The notes below the pieces were generated by a model that had not been told where the DNA came from, searched no databases, and worked only from the letters and a program-made list of their open reading frames with translations. The translations under genes and the position numbers were made by a program. 64,000 nt of DNA, from assembly GCA_036277115.1 (NCBI GenBank), contig DASUNM010000023.1:1364001-1428000 (forward strand), read 5' to 3'. Position 1 is the stretch's first letter. Every line of letters starts with the position of its first letter. This document shows positions 8,332-17,100 of this stretch, one piece after another. Source of the DNA: Pyrinomonadaceae bacterium (lineage in GTDB: Bacteria; Acidobacteriota; Blastocatellia; Pyrinomonadales; Pyrinomonadaceae).

Positions 8332-9045
8332 ATGAACCGCAAACCCCTCCTGCCGCTGCTCGTCCTGATCCTTGGTCTTTCAGGTCAACAAGCTCTGGCG
8401 CAGTCAACCATGATGAATGCTCCATCGTCCGACGTGGTGGCTGCGAAGAAGGTTTATCTCGAGATGGATTTCATTACGAACTATGCCTGGGCTCAAGGTG
8501 ACGACCGGTTCGCGAACTACCTGCCGCGCGCGGTTGTTGGCGTCGGAGGAAACGTTGAAGTGGGCGTGAACTTTTCCTACACGCACACGCCGGTCGGCGG
8601 CGAACCGATCGAGCTCCAACCAAACGCGAAGTGGCAGTTCTATAACAACGAAGGAAAGGGCGTCGCGGCGGCGGCCGGCTGCATGTTCTTCATTCCGATC
8701 ACCAACCGGGCGGGCTCGGACACGTTCGCCCAGTGTTACTCAGTCGCCAGCAAGCAGTTCTCAGGAAATTACGGACCGAAGTTTACCGGCGGCGGTTACC
8801 ATTTGATTGGTGCTGGGCCCAACGAGGAAACGAAAACGGGAGTGATTGCCGGATACGAACAACCGCTGACGCAGAGATTAAGCTTTATCGTCGACTGGCA
8901 GAGTGGCAACAACCGGCTGGGTTACATCAGCCCGTCGCTGAATTTCAGTACCCCGCGCAACGGCAATCTTTCAGGTGGCTATGCGATTGCCAACCAGGGG
9001 CGCGGTCGAAACTGGCTGTTCTTCTTTTACGGGCAGCAGTTTTAG
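8332..9045 (+). CDS. Secreted protein of unknown function, probable outer-membrane beta barrel
   Basis: A 237-residue protein with a clear signal peptide (LLPLLVLILGLSGQQALAQS). The mature part is rich in alternating polar/aromatic strands (VGVGGNVEVGVNFSYTHT, LSFIVDWQSGNNRLGYISP) and ends NWLFFFYGQQF. A final aromatic residue is typical of outer-membrane barrel proteins. A good Shine-Dalgarno (AAGGAG) lies 11 bases before the ATG. I do not recognise a named family. It follows deoB by 56 bases, with a small hairpin (CGCTCGC/GCGAGTG) in between, so co-transcription is uncertain. Confidence 0.7.
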   Translation: MNRKPLLPLLVLILGLSGQQALAQSTMMNAPSSDVVAAKKVYLEMDFITNYAWAQGDDRFANYLPRAVVGVGGNVEVGVNFSYTHTPVGGEPIELQPNAKWQFYNNEGKGVAAAAGCMFFIPITNRAGSDTFAQCYSVASKQFSGNYGPKFTGGGYHLIGAGPNEETKTGVIAGYEQPLTQRLSFIVDWQSGNNRLGYISPSLNFSTPRNGNLSGGYAIANQGRGRNWLFFFYGQQF

Positions 9046-9060
9046 GCAAGGCATGTTTGA

Positions 9061-9159
9061 GGAGCGGGCATCGCTGCCCGCAAGCCTGCGAGCACGCTCA
9101 GAAATCCAGGAAGATAATTCGTGCTTTGCGCTCAGGCGGCCAAGGATGGCCGCGCTCCC
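9061..9159. repeat. Two-armed palindromic repeat (family C)
   Basis: Left hairpin GCGGGCA-TCGC-TGCCCGC at 9064-9081 and right hairpin GCGGCCA-AGGA-TGGCCGC at 9136-9153 lie in opposite orientation. Their outer ends match (GGAGC, GCTCC), and the stems differ by a compensated base pair. The element sits between two convergent genes. A fragment of the same family (ATGGCCGCGCTTTC) recurs near 10177. Confidence 0.65.
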
Positions 9160-9167
9160 AGGGCCGT

Positions 9168-10058
9168 TTATTTCTTGCTGTAACTGCGATGGATCGTTGA
9201 GATCCATCGATCAGTGGTGACGAACTGCCAGGACCAGGACTTCCACTCTTCCGGCAATCCTTCCGCCTTAATCTGATCCAGAGTTTTGCCGGCCTTCATC
9301 TTGTCACGCACGATTCCAGTGGTCTTCATCATCATGTCGTGAACCTTCTTCAGGTCTTCGGCTGTCGCGAGCGGCCCGTGGCCCGGGATGATCTTCGCGC
9401 CTGCCGGAAGTTTTCCCAGTACCTCGGCGATGTTCTTCATATAGCCCTCGACGTCACCGCCGCTGTCGATGTCCACGAACGGAAACATACCGTTGAAAAA
9501 CAGGTCGCCCATGTGCACGACGTTAGAGTTGGTGAAGAAAATGACCGCGTCACCGTCGGTGTGGCCGCGCGGAAGATGCAGAGCGCGAATCTCTTCGCCG
9601 TTGAAATGGACCGAGACGCTGTGGTCGAACGTGATTATGGGCAATGCTTCTTTCGATGCGGGCTGGACCGTCCGTCCAGTAATAGTCATTCCTTCGGCCA
9701 GCCGTTTACGCACGTTTGTGTGCGCGATAATTGAACCTTCAGAGCTGAAGGCCGCGTTGCCGCCCGTGTGGTCACCGTGCCAGTGCGTGTTGAGGATGAA
9801 CTTCAGTTTGCCTTCGCCGAGCGTCTTGAGCGCGGCTTTGATTTTGTCAGCGAGCGGCGCGTACTGATCGTCAACGATCAGAATCCCATCAGCGCCAACC
9901 GACACGCCAATGTTGCCGCCGGAGCCTTGCAACATATAGACGTTGCCATTGACCTTCGTCGATTTGATTTCGACTTTCGACCAGTCCGTTTGGGCGAAGG
10001 AAATTCGCGCCGATAGAGCAACGAACAAGCACGCAAGTAAGACTAGTGATCTTTTCAC
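9168..10058 (-). CDS. Secreted metallo-beta-lactamase-fold hydrolase
   Basis: A 296-residue exported enzyme with the zinc-binding motif HTHWHGDHTGGN near residue 95, plus the later ligands LPRGHTDGDAV and IIPGHGPLA. Architecture and length match the secreted B3-like/cyclase group, whose substrates vary (lactones, beta-lactams, quinones). An upstream ATG at 10076 exists. I prefer the GTG at 10058, because a Shine-Dalgarno AAGGAG lies just before it at 6-base spacing and it gives a compact signal peptide (KRSLVLLACLFVALSARISFAQ). A repeat element separates it from hpt, whose 3' end lies upstream. The substrate cannot be predicted. Confidence 0.82.
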   Translation of the reverse strand: MKRSLVLLACLFVALSARISFAQTDWSKVEIKSTKVNGNVYMLQGSGGNIGVSVGADGILIVDDQYAPLADKIKAALKTLGEGKLKFILNTHWHGDHTGGNAAFSSEGSIIAHTNVRKRLAEGMTITGRTVQPASKEALPIITFDHSVSVHFNGEEIRALHLPRGHTDGDAVIFFTNSNVVHMGDLFFNGMFPFVDIDSGGDVEGYMKNIAEVLGKLPAGAKIIPGHGPLATAEDLKKVHDMMMKTTGIVRDKMKAGKTLDQIKAEGLPEEWKSWSWQFVTTDRWISTIHRSYSKK

Positions 10059-10101
10059 GAGAAGCTCCTTCAACATGGCAGGCAGTATTCTGATTGCACG
10101 C

Positions 10102-10168
10102 GCGTTAGAGTACCAACTTCAGTTGGGCTTTTTCAGTCACAACCCGACTAAAGTCGGTACTCTAACGC
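10102..10168. repeat. Two-armed palindromic repeat (family D)
   Basis: Outer arms GCGTTAGAGTACC and GGTACTCTAACGC are exact inverted copies. Each is followed inward by a hairpin, CCAACTTCAGTTGG on the left and CCGACTAAAGTCGG on the right. The A-T pair of one stem is a G-C pair in the other, so the fold is conserved. Its ACTT(C/T)AGT core is shared with the element at 59934. Confidence 0.8.
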
Positions 10169-10188
10169 AGTCAAAGATGGCCGCGCTT

Positions 10189-10755
10189 TCAACCGTTTGG
10201 ATTTTTCACCACCGCAATGTACGGCAGATTTCGATATCGTTCGGCGTAATCAAGACCGTAGCCGACCACAAACTCATCGGGAATTTGAAAACCAAGGTAA
10301 TCAATCGGCACTTCTTTCTCGCGCCGTTCAAACTTATCCAGCAGGGCCGCCAGTTTCACCGACGCCGCGCCGCGGGATTTTAGGTTCGCCAGCAGGTAAT
10401 TCAAGGTCAAACCGGTATCTACGATGTCTTCGACCACCAGAATGTGACGGCCCTCGATTGCGACGTCCAGATCTTTCAGAATGCGCACTTCGCCTGACGT
10501 GCGCATCGCCGAGCCGTAGCTGGAGATGGCCATGAACTCGACGCCCAGGGGAATGTCAGCCGCCCGCATCAGATCGCTCAAAAAAGTGCAGGCGCCTTTC
10601 AGCACACCAATCATCAGCGGATTCTTGCCCGCGTAATCGCGCGCGATGTCGGCGCCGATCGCGCGGATGCGGTCCTGAATCTGCTCGGTTGTGATGAGAA
10701 CTTCGAGGTTAGGATTTGTGAATTCCGACATTAGTCGTGCCTGTGATGTCGCCAA
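10189..10755 (-). CDS. hpt: Hypoxanthine phosphoribosyltransferase
   Basis: A purine-salvage enzyme making IMP/GMP from PRPP. Motifs: PLMIGVLKGACTFLSDLMR (PPi loop), VEFMAISSYGS (flexible loop) and ILVVEDIVDTGLTLNYLL (PRPP-binding site). The C-terminus DEFVVGYGLDYAERYRNLPYI is diagnostic of bacterial Hpt. Start choice: a TTG at 10755 has a perfect AGGAGG 7 bases upstream, whereas the first ATG (10731, MSEFTNPNLEVL) has none nearby. Protein alignment alone would favour 10731. Upstream lies a nested repeat, so the promoter is probably within or just before it. It fits the nucleoside-salvage theme of this region. Confidence 0.93.
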   Translation of the reverse strand: MATSQARLMSEFTNPNLEVLITTEQIQDRIRAIGADIARDYAGKNPLMIGVLKGACTFLSDLMRAADIPLGVEFMAISSYGSAMRTSGEVRILKDLDVAIEGRHILVVEDIVDTGLTLNYLLANLKSRGAASVKLAALLDKFERREKEVPIDYLGFQIPDEFVVGYGLDYAERYRNLPYIAVVKNPNG

Positions 10756-10830
10756 GTTTCTGCCTCCTGCAAAGTAAAGATAGTTGATGTTGCGCCGCGA
10801 TCCAACGCGCGCTGGCAGCTGGTGTTCCCA

Positions 10831-10980
10831 CTCTGCGTGTCTTTGCGCCTTGGCCCTGTCAGAACCACCTGCGGTAGCGGGTGGTTGAACTTCCGACAAG
10901 CATCCGCAGAAGGTAAGGTCACCCGCGCTACCGCAGGCGGTTCCGACCCAGACGCAAAGTCGCAAAGGATCGCAAAGAAA
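10831..10980. repeat. Nested repeats: 90-bp two-armed family A element inside a CTTTGCG-type element
   Basis: Inner element 10858-10947: arms GTCAGAACCACC... and ...GCGGTTCCGAC carry the hairpin core TGCGGTAGCG in opposite orientation (family A; other copies at 37980, 44645 and 56509). It is flanked on the left by CTGCGTGTCTTTGCGCC and on the right by GACGCAAAGTCGCAAAGG. These are the two arms of the element also seen uninterrupted at 61321, so family A appears to have inserted into it. Confidence 0.75.
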
Positions 10981-11116
10981 ACCCGGATCCTAATGCCCGT
11001 CCGCCGATTTGCCCGCGCAGGATCGAGCGAGATACTATTGCGCCGCGCTTTGCACGGTCAATTTTAGGCGGCGGATGAACCTGTTATATTTGCGTCGCCA
11101 GTCTGCATCGTAGCCA

Positions 11117-11986
11117 ATGAACAAAAGCTTCTTCGAAATCAGACGCTGGTTCTTCCTTTGCTTTCTGATTGCCGCTGGCTTCATCTGCGCATCCGCCCAG
11201 GCGCCGGCACCCGCGCCAAAAGCCTCTCCACCACCAAAACCGAAAACCGACGTCAACCTCCGGGCTGAGAGTGTGCCCGTAGATTCATCTATTGCGGATG
11301 ACCCGTCGGTCAATCAGATGCTCGTCGCGTACAGCCCGAAGGTCCGGGAACTCGATACCGTCATCGGCTCGTTAAAAGGCGAACTGCGCAAGGGTGGCAT
11401 GGGTGCAGGTTCGATCGGCAACTTCGTTTCAGACGGCATGCGCTGGCAAACCGGAGTCAAACTCGGAACGCCGATTGACCTGGCCGTGATTAATGGCGGC
11501 GGCTTGCGGCGTAACGCTATCAGCGAAGGCGTCTTGCGCGCGCGCGACATCTTTGAATTGTTGCCTTTTGAAAATGCCCTGGTGACGGTCGACCTTACCG
11601 GCGAGCAGCTGGTGCGCCTGTTGAAATTGCTCGTCGCAAACCGTGAAGCCCAGTCCGGAGCGAAGATTGTGTATTACACGAAGCCGGACAAGACCAGTGA
11701 GATCGACACCATCAAAATGCGGGCGCCGGGTGGCGAGAAAGAGGTCGATCCGCAAGCGACTTATCGCGTTGTTACTATCGACTACATCGTGAATCGCGGC
11801 GGTGACATCTCGGCGCTGCTGCAGGCAGGAAAGAATCGCCAGCCGCTGGGCATCACCTTGCGCGACGCGATCATGGCTTATGTGAAGTCAGAGACGGCCG
11901 CCGGCCGCACAATTAGACCGAATCTCGATGGCCGCTTCTGGCTCGATCGTACCAAGTCGGCCGTAACCGAAGAGACAAGACCTTAG
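11117..11986 (+). CDS. 5'-nucleotidase C-terminal (substrate-binding) domain protein
   Basis: A 289-residue exported protein made only of the UshA-type C-terminal domain. A signal peptide (FLCFLIAAGFICASAQ) leads into a Pro/Ala/Lys linker and the domain from about residue 60. Diagnostic motifs: IGNFVSDGMRW, VINGGGLRRN, DIFELLPFENALVTVDLTGEQL and the late VTIDYIVNRGGD. In UshA this domain binds the nucleotide base while the N-terminal metallophosphatase domain cleaves phosphate. Here that catalytic half is the next gene, 45 bases downstream. The two products must meet in the periplasm to make a complete enzyme. The gene order is reversed relative to the fused protein. Confidence 0.9.
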   Translation: MNKSFFEIRRWFFLCFLIAAGFICASAQAPAPAPKASPPPKPKTDVNLRAESVPVDSSIADDPSVNQMLVAYSPKVRELDTVIGSLKGELRKGGMGAGSIGNFVSDGMRWQTGVKLGTPIDLAVINGGGLRRNAISEGVLRARDIFELLPFENALVTVDLTGEQLVRLLKLLVANREAQSGAKIVYYTKPDKTSEIDTIKMRAPGGEKEVDPQATYRVVTIDYIVNRGGDISALLQAGKNRQPLGITLRDAIMAYVKSETAAGRTIRPNLDGRFWLDRTKSAVTEETRP

Positions 11987-11989
11987 CTT

Positions 11990-12016
11990 TCAGACCACCT
12001 GCGTGCGCGTGGTTGG
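11990..12016. repeat. Degenerate single arm of family A repeat
   Basis: CAGACCACCTGCGTGCGCGTGG keeps the stem ends of the family A hairpin with a shortened core. It lies between the two 5'-nucleotidase genes and is probably a decayed copy. Confidence 0.5.
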
Positions 12017-12031
12017 ACGTCGAATTACAAA

Positions 12032-13012
12032 ATGCCAACGAGAAGAGACTTCATTAAAACGGCGGCTGTCGCGGGCATCTCACTGCCGCTCGTGCGCTCG
12101 TCTTCAGCTGCGCACACAACCAACTCCCGCGCAGCTCTTTGGGCGCCGCTGCTTGAGCCGGCGCAGGGCGAGACGCTGATCACCGTGCTGCACACGAATG
12201 ACACGCACTCGCAAATCGATCCGATTCACGACAACGACCGGACGTATCCGGGCAGGGGTGGCGTGGCGCGCCGGGCGACGCTCGTCAAACGCATTCGCAA
12301 GGAGAATCCGAACACGCTTTTGCTCGACGGCGGCGATGTCATGCAGGGCACGCCCTACTTCAACTATTACAAAGGCGAAGTGGAATACAAGGCCATGACC
12401 TTGATCGGCTACGACGCCGGCACGCTCGGCAATCACGAGTTCGACAATGGCGTCGAGCCGCTGGCGAAAGCTTTAGAGCACGCGAACTTTGACATCATCT
12501 CGACGAATTACGATGTGCGCGGCAGCGCTCTTGAGAAGAAGGTTAAGACGCACTCGGTGAAGGTACTCAGCGGCGTGCGCGTCGGCCTGTTTGGTATGGG
12601 GATTAGTCCGAAAGGTTTGATTACGGACGCCAACTTCAAACCGGTTCAGTATCTTGATCCAGTTCGCATGGCGCGCGGCGTGGTGAAGCTTCTGCGCGAG
12701 CAGGAAAAGTGCACGCTGGTTCTGGGCATGTCGCATCTTGGTTACTATCGGAACCCGACGGATCCTGACGACATTGGCGATACCCAAGTCGCCGCGCAAG
12801 TCGACGGCATCGATTTCATTGCCAGCGGCCACACGCACACGTTTATGGAAAAGCCGGTCGTGCAAAAGAGTCCGAACGGCGGCAACACAGTGATCTTTCA
12901 GGTCGGCCGCTCCGGCATCAACGTCGGGCGCGTCGACTTTACGGTGAAGGATGGAAAAGTGACCGCGCACGCCGGCCGGGTGTTGGATTTGCGAGACGAG
13001 TCCCTGGCGTGA
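12032..13012 (+). CDS. 5'-nucleotidase N-terminal metallophosphatase, Tat-exported
   Basis: A 326-residue dinuclear metallophosphoesterase. It begins with a twin-arginine signal (MPTRRDFIKTAAVAGISL), so it is folded with metals before export. Motifs in order: VLHTNDTHSQI (metal ligands), LLDGGDVMQGTPYFNYYKGE, GTLGNHEFDNG (catalytic His/Asp region), GMSHLGYY and ASGHTHTF. This is the full catalytic domain of UshA-type 5'-nucleotidases without the C-terminal domain, which the preceding gene encodes. It probably releases nucleosides from extracellular nucleotides for the salvage enzymes nearby. Confidence 0.93.
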   Translation: MPTRRDFIKTAAVAGISLPLVRSSSAAHTTNSRAALWAPLLEPAQGETLITVLHTNDTHSQIDPIHDNDRTYPGRGGVARRATLVKRIRKENPNTLLLDGGDVMQGTPYFNYYKGEVEYKAMTLIGYDAGTLGNHEFDNGVEPLAKALEHANFDIISTNYDVRGSALEKKVKTHSVKVLSGVRVGLFGMGISPKGLITDANFKPVQYLDPVRMARGVVKLLREQEKCTLVLGMSHLGYYRNPTDPDDIGDTQVAAQVDGIDFIASGHTHTFMEKPVVQKSPNGGNTVIFQVGRSGINVGRVDFTVKDGKVTAHAGRVLDLRDESLA

Positions 13013-13023
13013 TTGATCTTCCT

Positions 13024-13187
13024 CCCTCTCCCTTTGGGAGAGGGCTGGGGTGAGGGAGCGAAGCTTAGCGCTGAACACAAACGGTTAACTCTTTTGTACG
13101 CGAGGCTGCGCCTCGCGAACAAACGGAAAAAGGGTTGAGAAGGCAGGTTATAAACCCTCACCCTAACCCTCTCCCAAAGGGAGAGGG
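13024..13187. repeat. Two-armed palindromic repeat (CCCTCTCCC family) with inner hairpin
   Basis: Arms of 33 bases at 13024-13056 and 13155-13187 are inverted copies. Each has the hairpin CCCTCTCCC-TTT-GGGAGAGGG followed by GGGGTGAGGG or its complement. Between them is a perfect stem CGCGAGGC-TGC-GCCTCGCG at 13099-13117. The element fills the gap before rpiB. Confidence 0.85.
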
Positions 13188-13207
13188 ACGAAGTTCTCTT
13201 TCCAAAA

Positions 13208-13975
13208 ATGGCTGACGACGCAACCAGAGATCGAGTAAGGGCGCTGGTGCGCGACGTCCTGAACAAAGCAATGCCGGAAGCACCAACCGCCGGCAGACCG
13301 GCGAGCATTAACCCGCCCTCAAACAACCCGTCACAAAGTCCCGCTGTCACTCGCGACGAATCAGCCAAACTTGTCATTACGGAAGACGATGTACGTGGCC
13401 TTGAACGTGGCGCGGTTCTGCGCGTCTCGGAAAACGCGCGTCTGACGCCGCTCGCGGCCGACATCGTCAACGAACGCGGAATCGAACTGACGCGTCGCGT
13501 TTCACGGAGCGGTCTAAAACAGGTAAAAACCGTGGCAGTCGGGGCGGACCATGGCGGCTATCCGATGAAAGAAGAGCTGAAGAAGTTTCTCACCGAGATC
13601 GGTCACCGCGTGCACGACTTCGGCACCAATTCGGACAGCGCGGTTGACTATCCTGATTTCGCACACGCTGTCGCCCGCGCAGTGGCGGACGGCTCGGCGG
13701 AGGTCGGCATAGTGATCGACGGCGCCGGGGTTGGTTCAGCAATGACTGCCAACAAAGTTCCCGGCGTGCGCGCCGCCGCCTGTTATTCAGAGGAAGTCGC
13801 GCGCAACTCGCGCGAGCACAACGGCGCGAACGTGCTGACGCTCGGCAGCAAGACAATCACGAACGATCAGATGCGTGAGATCGTCCGCGCCTGGCTCTCC
13901 ACAGATCTCACCGAAGACCGCCATCGCAAACGCGTCAACAAGATTGAAGCGATTGAGCGGCAGTATCAGCGGTAA
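13208..13975 (+). CDS. rpiB: RpiB-family sugar-phosphate isomerase with microcompartment-type N-terminal extension
   Basis: 255 residues, about 105 more than ordinary RpiB. The extension begins with an amphipathic helix (DRVRALVRDVLNKAM, residues 7-21), then a Pro/Ser/Asn linker (22-50). A short domain follows (LVITEDDVRGLERGAVLRV...TPLAADIVNERGIEL) that resembles N-terminal segments of several microcompartment enzymes. The RpiB core starts near residue 110 (VAVGADHGGYPMKEEL) and is complete through the C-terminal ERQYQR. The usual catalytic Cys (in L-I-C-G-T-G-I-G) is Asp171 here (VIDGAGVGSA), so the chemistry may differ. The normal reaction is ribose 5-phosphate to ribulose 5-phosphate. Helix plus linker is the classic form of an encapsulation peptide; no shell gene is in the window. 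Confidence 0.85.
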   Translation: MADDATRDRVRALVRDVLNKAMPEAPTAGRPASINPPSNNPSQSPAVTRDESAKLVITEDDVRGLERGAVLRVSENARLTPLAADIVNERGIELTRRVSRSGLKQVKTVAVGADHGGYPMKEELKKFLTEIGHRVHDFGTNSDSAVDYPDFAHAVARAVADGSAEVGIVIDGAGVGSAMTANKVPGVRAAACYSEEVARNSREHNGANVLTLGSKTITNDQMREIVRAWLSTDLTEDRHRKRVNKIEAIERQYQR

Positions 13976-14105
13976 CCTCAGCATACTTGACAGACTGGAC
14001 ATGTGGCGGCAATCTCTCCTCCCATGCCGCCGTCAATCCCATTGGTGATAGACCAATCCACGCAGCGGTAACATCTGAGTTGTTTCGCTTCAAGTAGGAG
14101 CACCC

Positions 14106-17100
14106 ATGGCACAAAGTCGGATTGGGGACGCCGTTTCCTTACCACCGCTCGTATTCATCAGCTGCGCGGCCGGCGACGAAGAATGGCGCTTGCGCCTGGA
14201 GAAGTTCTTAGAGCCGGCAGTCCAGGCTGGCCTGATCAGAATTTGGCACAGCGGCGAAGCGTCACGCGTTTTGTCCCGCGAAGCTGAGGAAGCGATAAAT
14301 TCCGCCAAGGTAGCCGTGGTCCTCCTGTCCGACAATTACCTTGCGTCCCCGATCATGGACGCTGAAAGGCCGCTTCTTTATAACTTGGCGACCACCGGAA
14401 AACTTACAACAGTTCCAATCCTAGTGCGAGACTGCGAGTGGAAGAGGTTTGATTGGGCGAATCGATTTAAAATCCACTCAGCCGATGTACCGCTCGAAAA
14501 GCGCTCTTGGAAAGAACATGAGGAAATCCTAAACGATGTCGCCAGACAGATTTTCGACTTGGCGGAGGTAAGTAAAGGTTACGTCAAAACCAGTCTCGCT
14601 GGCGCCACCGTCGATCCGAGCGCCAGCGCGCGCCGCAAAGCAGGTGCGCCTGGCGCAACTGTGGGCCCCCGCACCGGTCCGCCTGCCGAATCCGTTGACC
14701 CGGGCGCTAGCGCGCGAAATATCGGAGGTGCGCCGTTCGGACCTATGGGCCCCCCCTCAAGCGTGGCCAACACCTCAGGTCCCCCACCTCGCGGACCCGG
14801 TGGCCCGGAAGTTGGGCCACCCGGAAACGAACCTCATTCAACGCGTCTCAGTGTGGCGGCGCTTTCCAAGTTCGGTCTTTCCGGCGCCGCGATCAAGCTT
14901 TTGGAAGCAGCGCAAGTCCTTGCGACATTCGGCAAAGAGGAGCCTCAAGTCACGACGTCGTGTCTCTTGTTTGCAATCACGGAGCTCGGCCGCGTCGACT
15001 GGAGTGCTTCTGGAGTCGGACACTTCTTGTGGCGACGATTACAGAGCGCAGATGAAGCAGGCTACTACCGAATATTTCGCGACAGGTTTCCGCGCGCTGT
15101 ATACCAAGGTTCCTCCAACAGTATCAATTTCGATTCCGACGCACCCGCGCAATCGATCACGCCGAATGTCTTAAAAGTATTGGAGCAGGCGCAAGCGTTT
15201 ACAATTCCATCAAGCCCGCCTTCGCCGGTGGACACCGTCCACATTCTCGGTGCTCTCCTCATCAACGAAGAAACCAATGCCTTCGGACGCTTGTCGCAAA
15301 TCGTGGACGTGGCTCAACTTCGAACCGAGTTTCTGAAGTTCGTTGCAAGAACGTTTCCAGAAGAAGATTTAGAGGCGTGGCAAAACTCTCTCGGTCTTGA
15401 AGCACCAACCCCCGCGGCTGAAGCGGCTGAAGCCGACGAGCCGGTTGACGACTTCAGCGCCCCACTCGCCGGCTTTGCTGCTGATTTCTGGAGAGGCGAG
15501 GACTTGTTGGATATCACGCGAGACGTCAACGCGCTCGCCTCACTTGCTGCGGCCACCAGCATCGATCCACCGCTCTCGATCGGGCTGTTTGGCGACTGGG
15601 GATCCGGCAAGAGTCACTTCATGCGGCAGATGAGATCTCGCGTCGAAAAACTTTCGCAGAAAGCGCGCGAATCAGGAAAGCCACAATCGGAACTCGGCTA
15701 TCACAAGCGAATCGTTCAGATCGAATTCAACGCCTGGCATTACATCGAAGGCAATCTCTGGGCAAGCCTGGTCGAGCACATCTTCAACAACCTCAAGTTC
15801 ACGGAAGAGCAAAACGGCGAATCGCACGTCAAAGATGCCCGGCTCGCGATCATGCAGAAGTTAGAGCTGAACCAGGAACTGAAAAAGAAGATCGAAGAAC
15901 AACAACAAGTACTGCAAGGCAAAGCGGACGCGGCAAAGAAAGAGTTTGAAAAAGCCAATATCAAACGGGATGACAAGTGGCAGGATCTGACGAAACTGCG
16001 CCAAGGCACGGAAGCCGCCGTGAACGAGTTGCCGTCCGTGACGCTCTCGACTCAACAGGCTGAGCTGCTGAAACAGATCGGATTACCTGACGGCGCCCTG
16101 CATGTGCCGGCCGAGATCCAGAAGAAATACCACGAGGCCAGGACTTTTTGGGGCGGTATGCAGGCGCAGTGGACTGTCTTTCGATCAGACCCGAAACGAC
16201 TTAACAAGCTGATCCGAATACTGCTCGTGATCGCCATCACGGTGATGGTCGGATGGTTTTTCCGAAATGTGCTGAAGACGGCGTGGGGCTTTGCCGCCTC
16301 GGCCGTGACGTTTCTGACCGCAGCCTATGCAGCCGCCAAGCCTTACGTGGATAAATTCAACAAGAGCATGGCGGCGCTCAAGGAAAAGTACGAGCACGTG
16401 GAACAGGACCGCCAGAAAAAAATCATCGCTCTCGAAAGCGACGTCACTTCGCTAACCAACAAGATGGCCGCCGCCGAGAGCGAAGCGAAAGCCATCAATG
16501 CTGAGGTTGCCAAGCTCGAAATTGAACTCACCACTACCGATGCAGCCAAACTGTTGGCCAACTTTATCGAAGACCGCGCCGCGTGCAGCGACTATCGCCG
16601 CCATCTGGGGGTGCTGGCGCTAATCCGGCGCGACTTCGAAAAGCTTTCGGAACTGCTGAGCGAGCAGACCACCAGCAATGAATCTTCTGGGGCCCACGAG
16701 AACATTGTCAGCCGGATAATTCTTTACATTGACGATCTCGACAGATGCCCGCCCAAAAATGTCGTGCAGGTATTGCAGGCCATTCACCTCTTGCTGGCCT
16801 TCCCTCTGTTCGTGGTGATTGTGGGTGTCGATGCGCGCTGGGTCACTCGATCTCTTCAGGAAAGTTATGAATGGCTGGCCGCAGACGAAAATGGAGAAGC
16901 GCCTGAGCAAAAGAAGCAAGACGAGGGCGCCGATAACGTAGTAGTTACGCCGCACGACTATCTGGAGAAAATTTTTCAGATTCCGTTTTGGCTAAAGCCG
17001 ATGGGCGATACTGAATGCAGAAATCTCTTAATCGGGCTTACCAAGAGCAGTCGCCCAGCGATCGCCGAAAACGGCGGAGGTGGTCAACCTGCCAGCGAGT

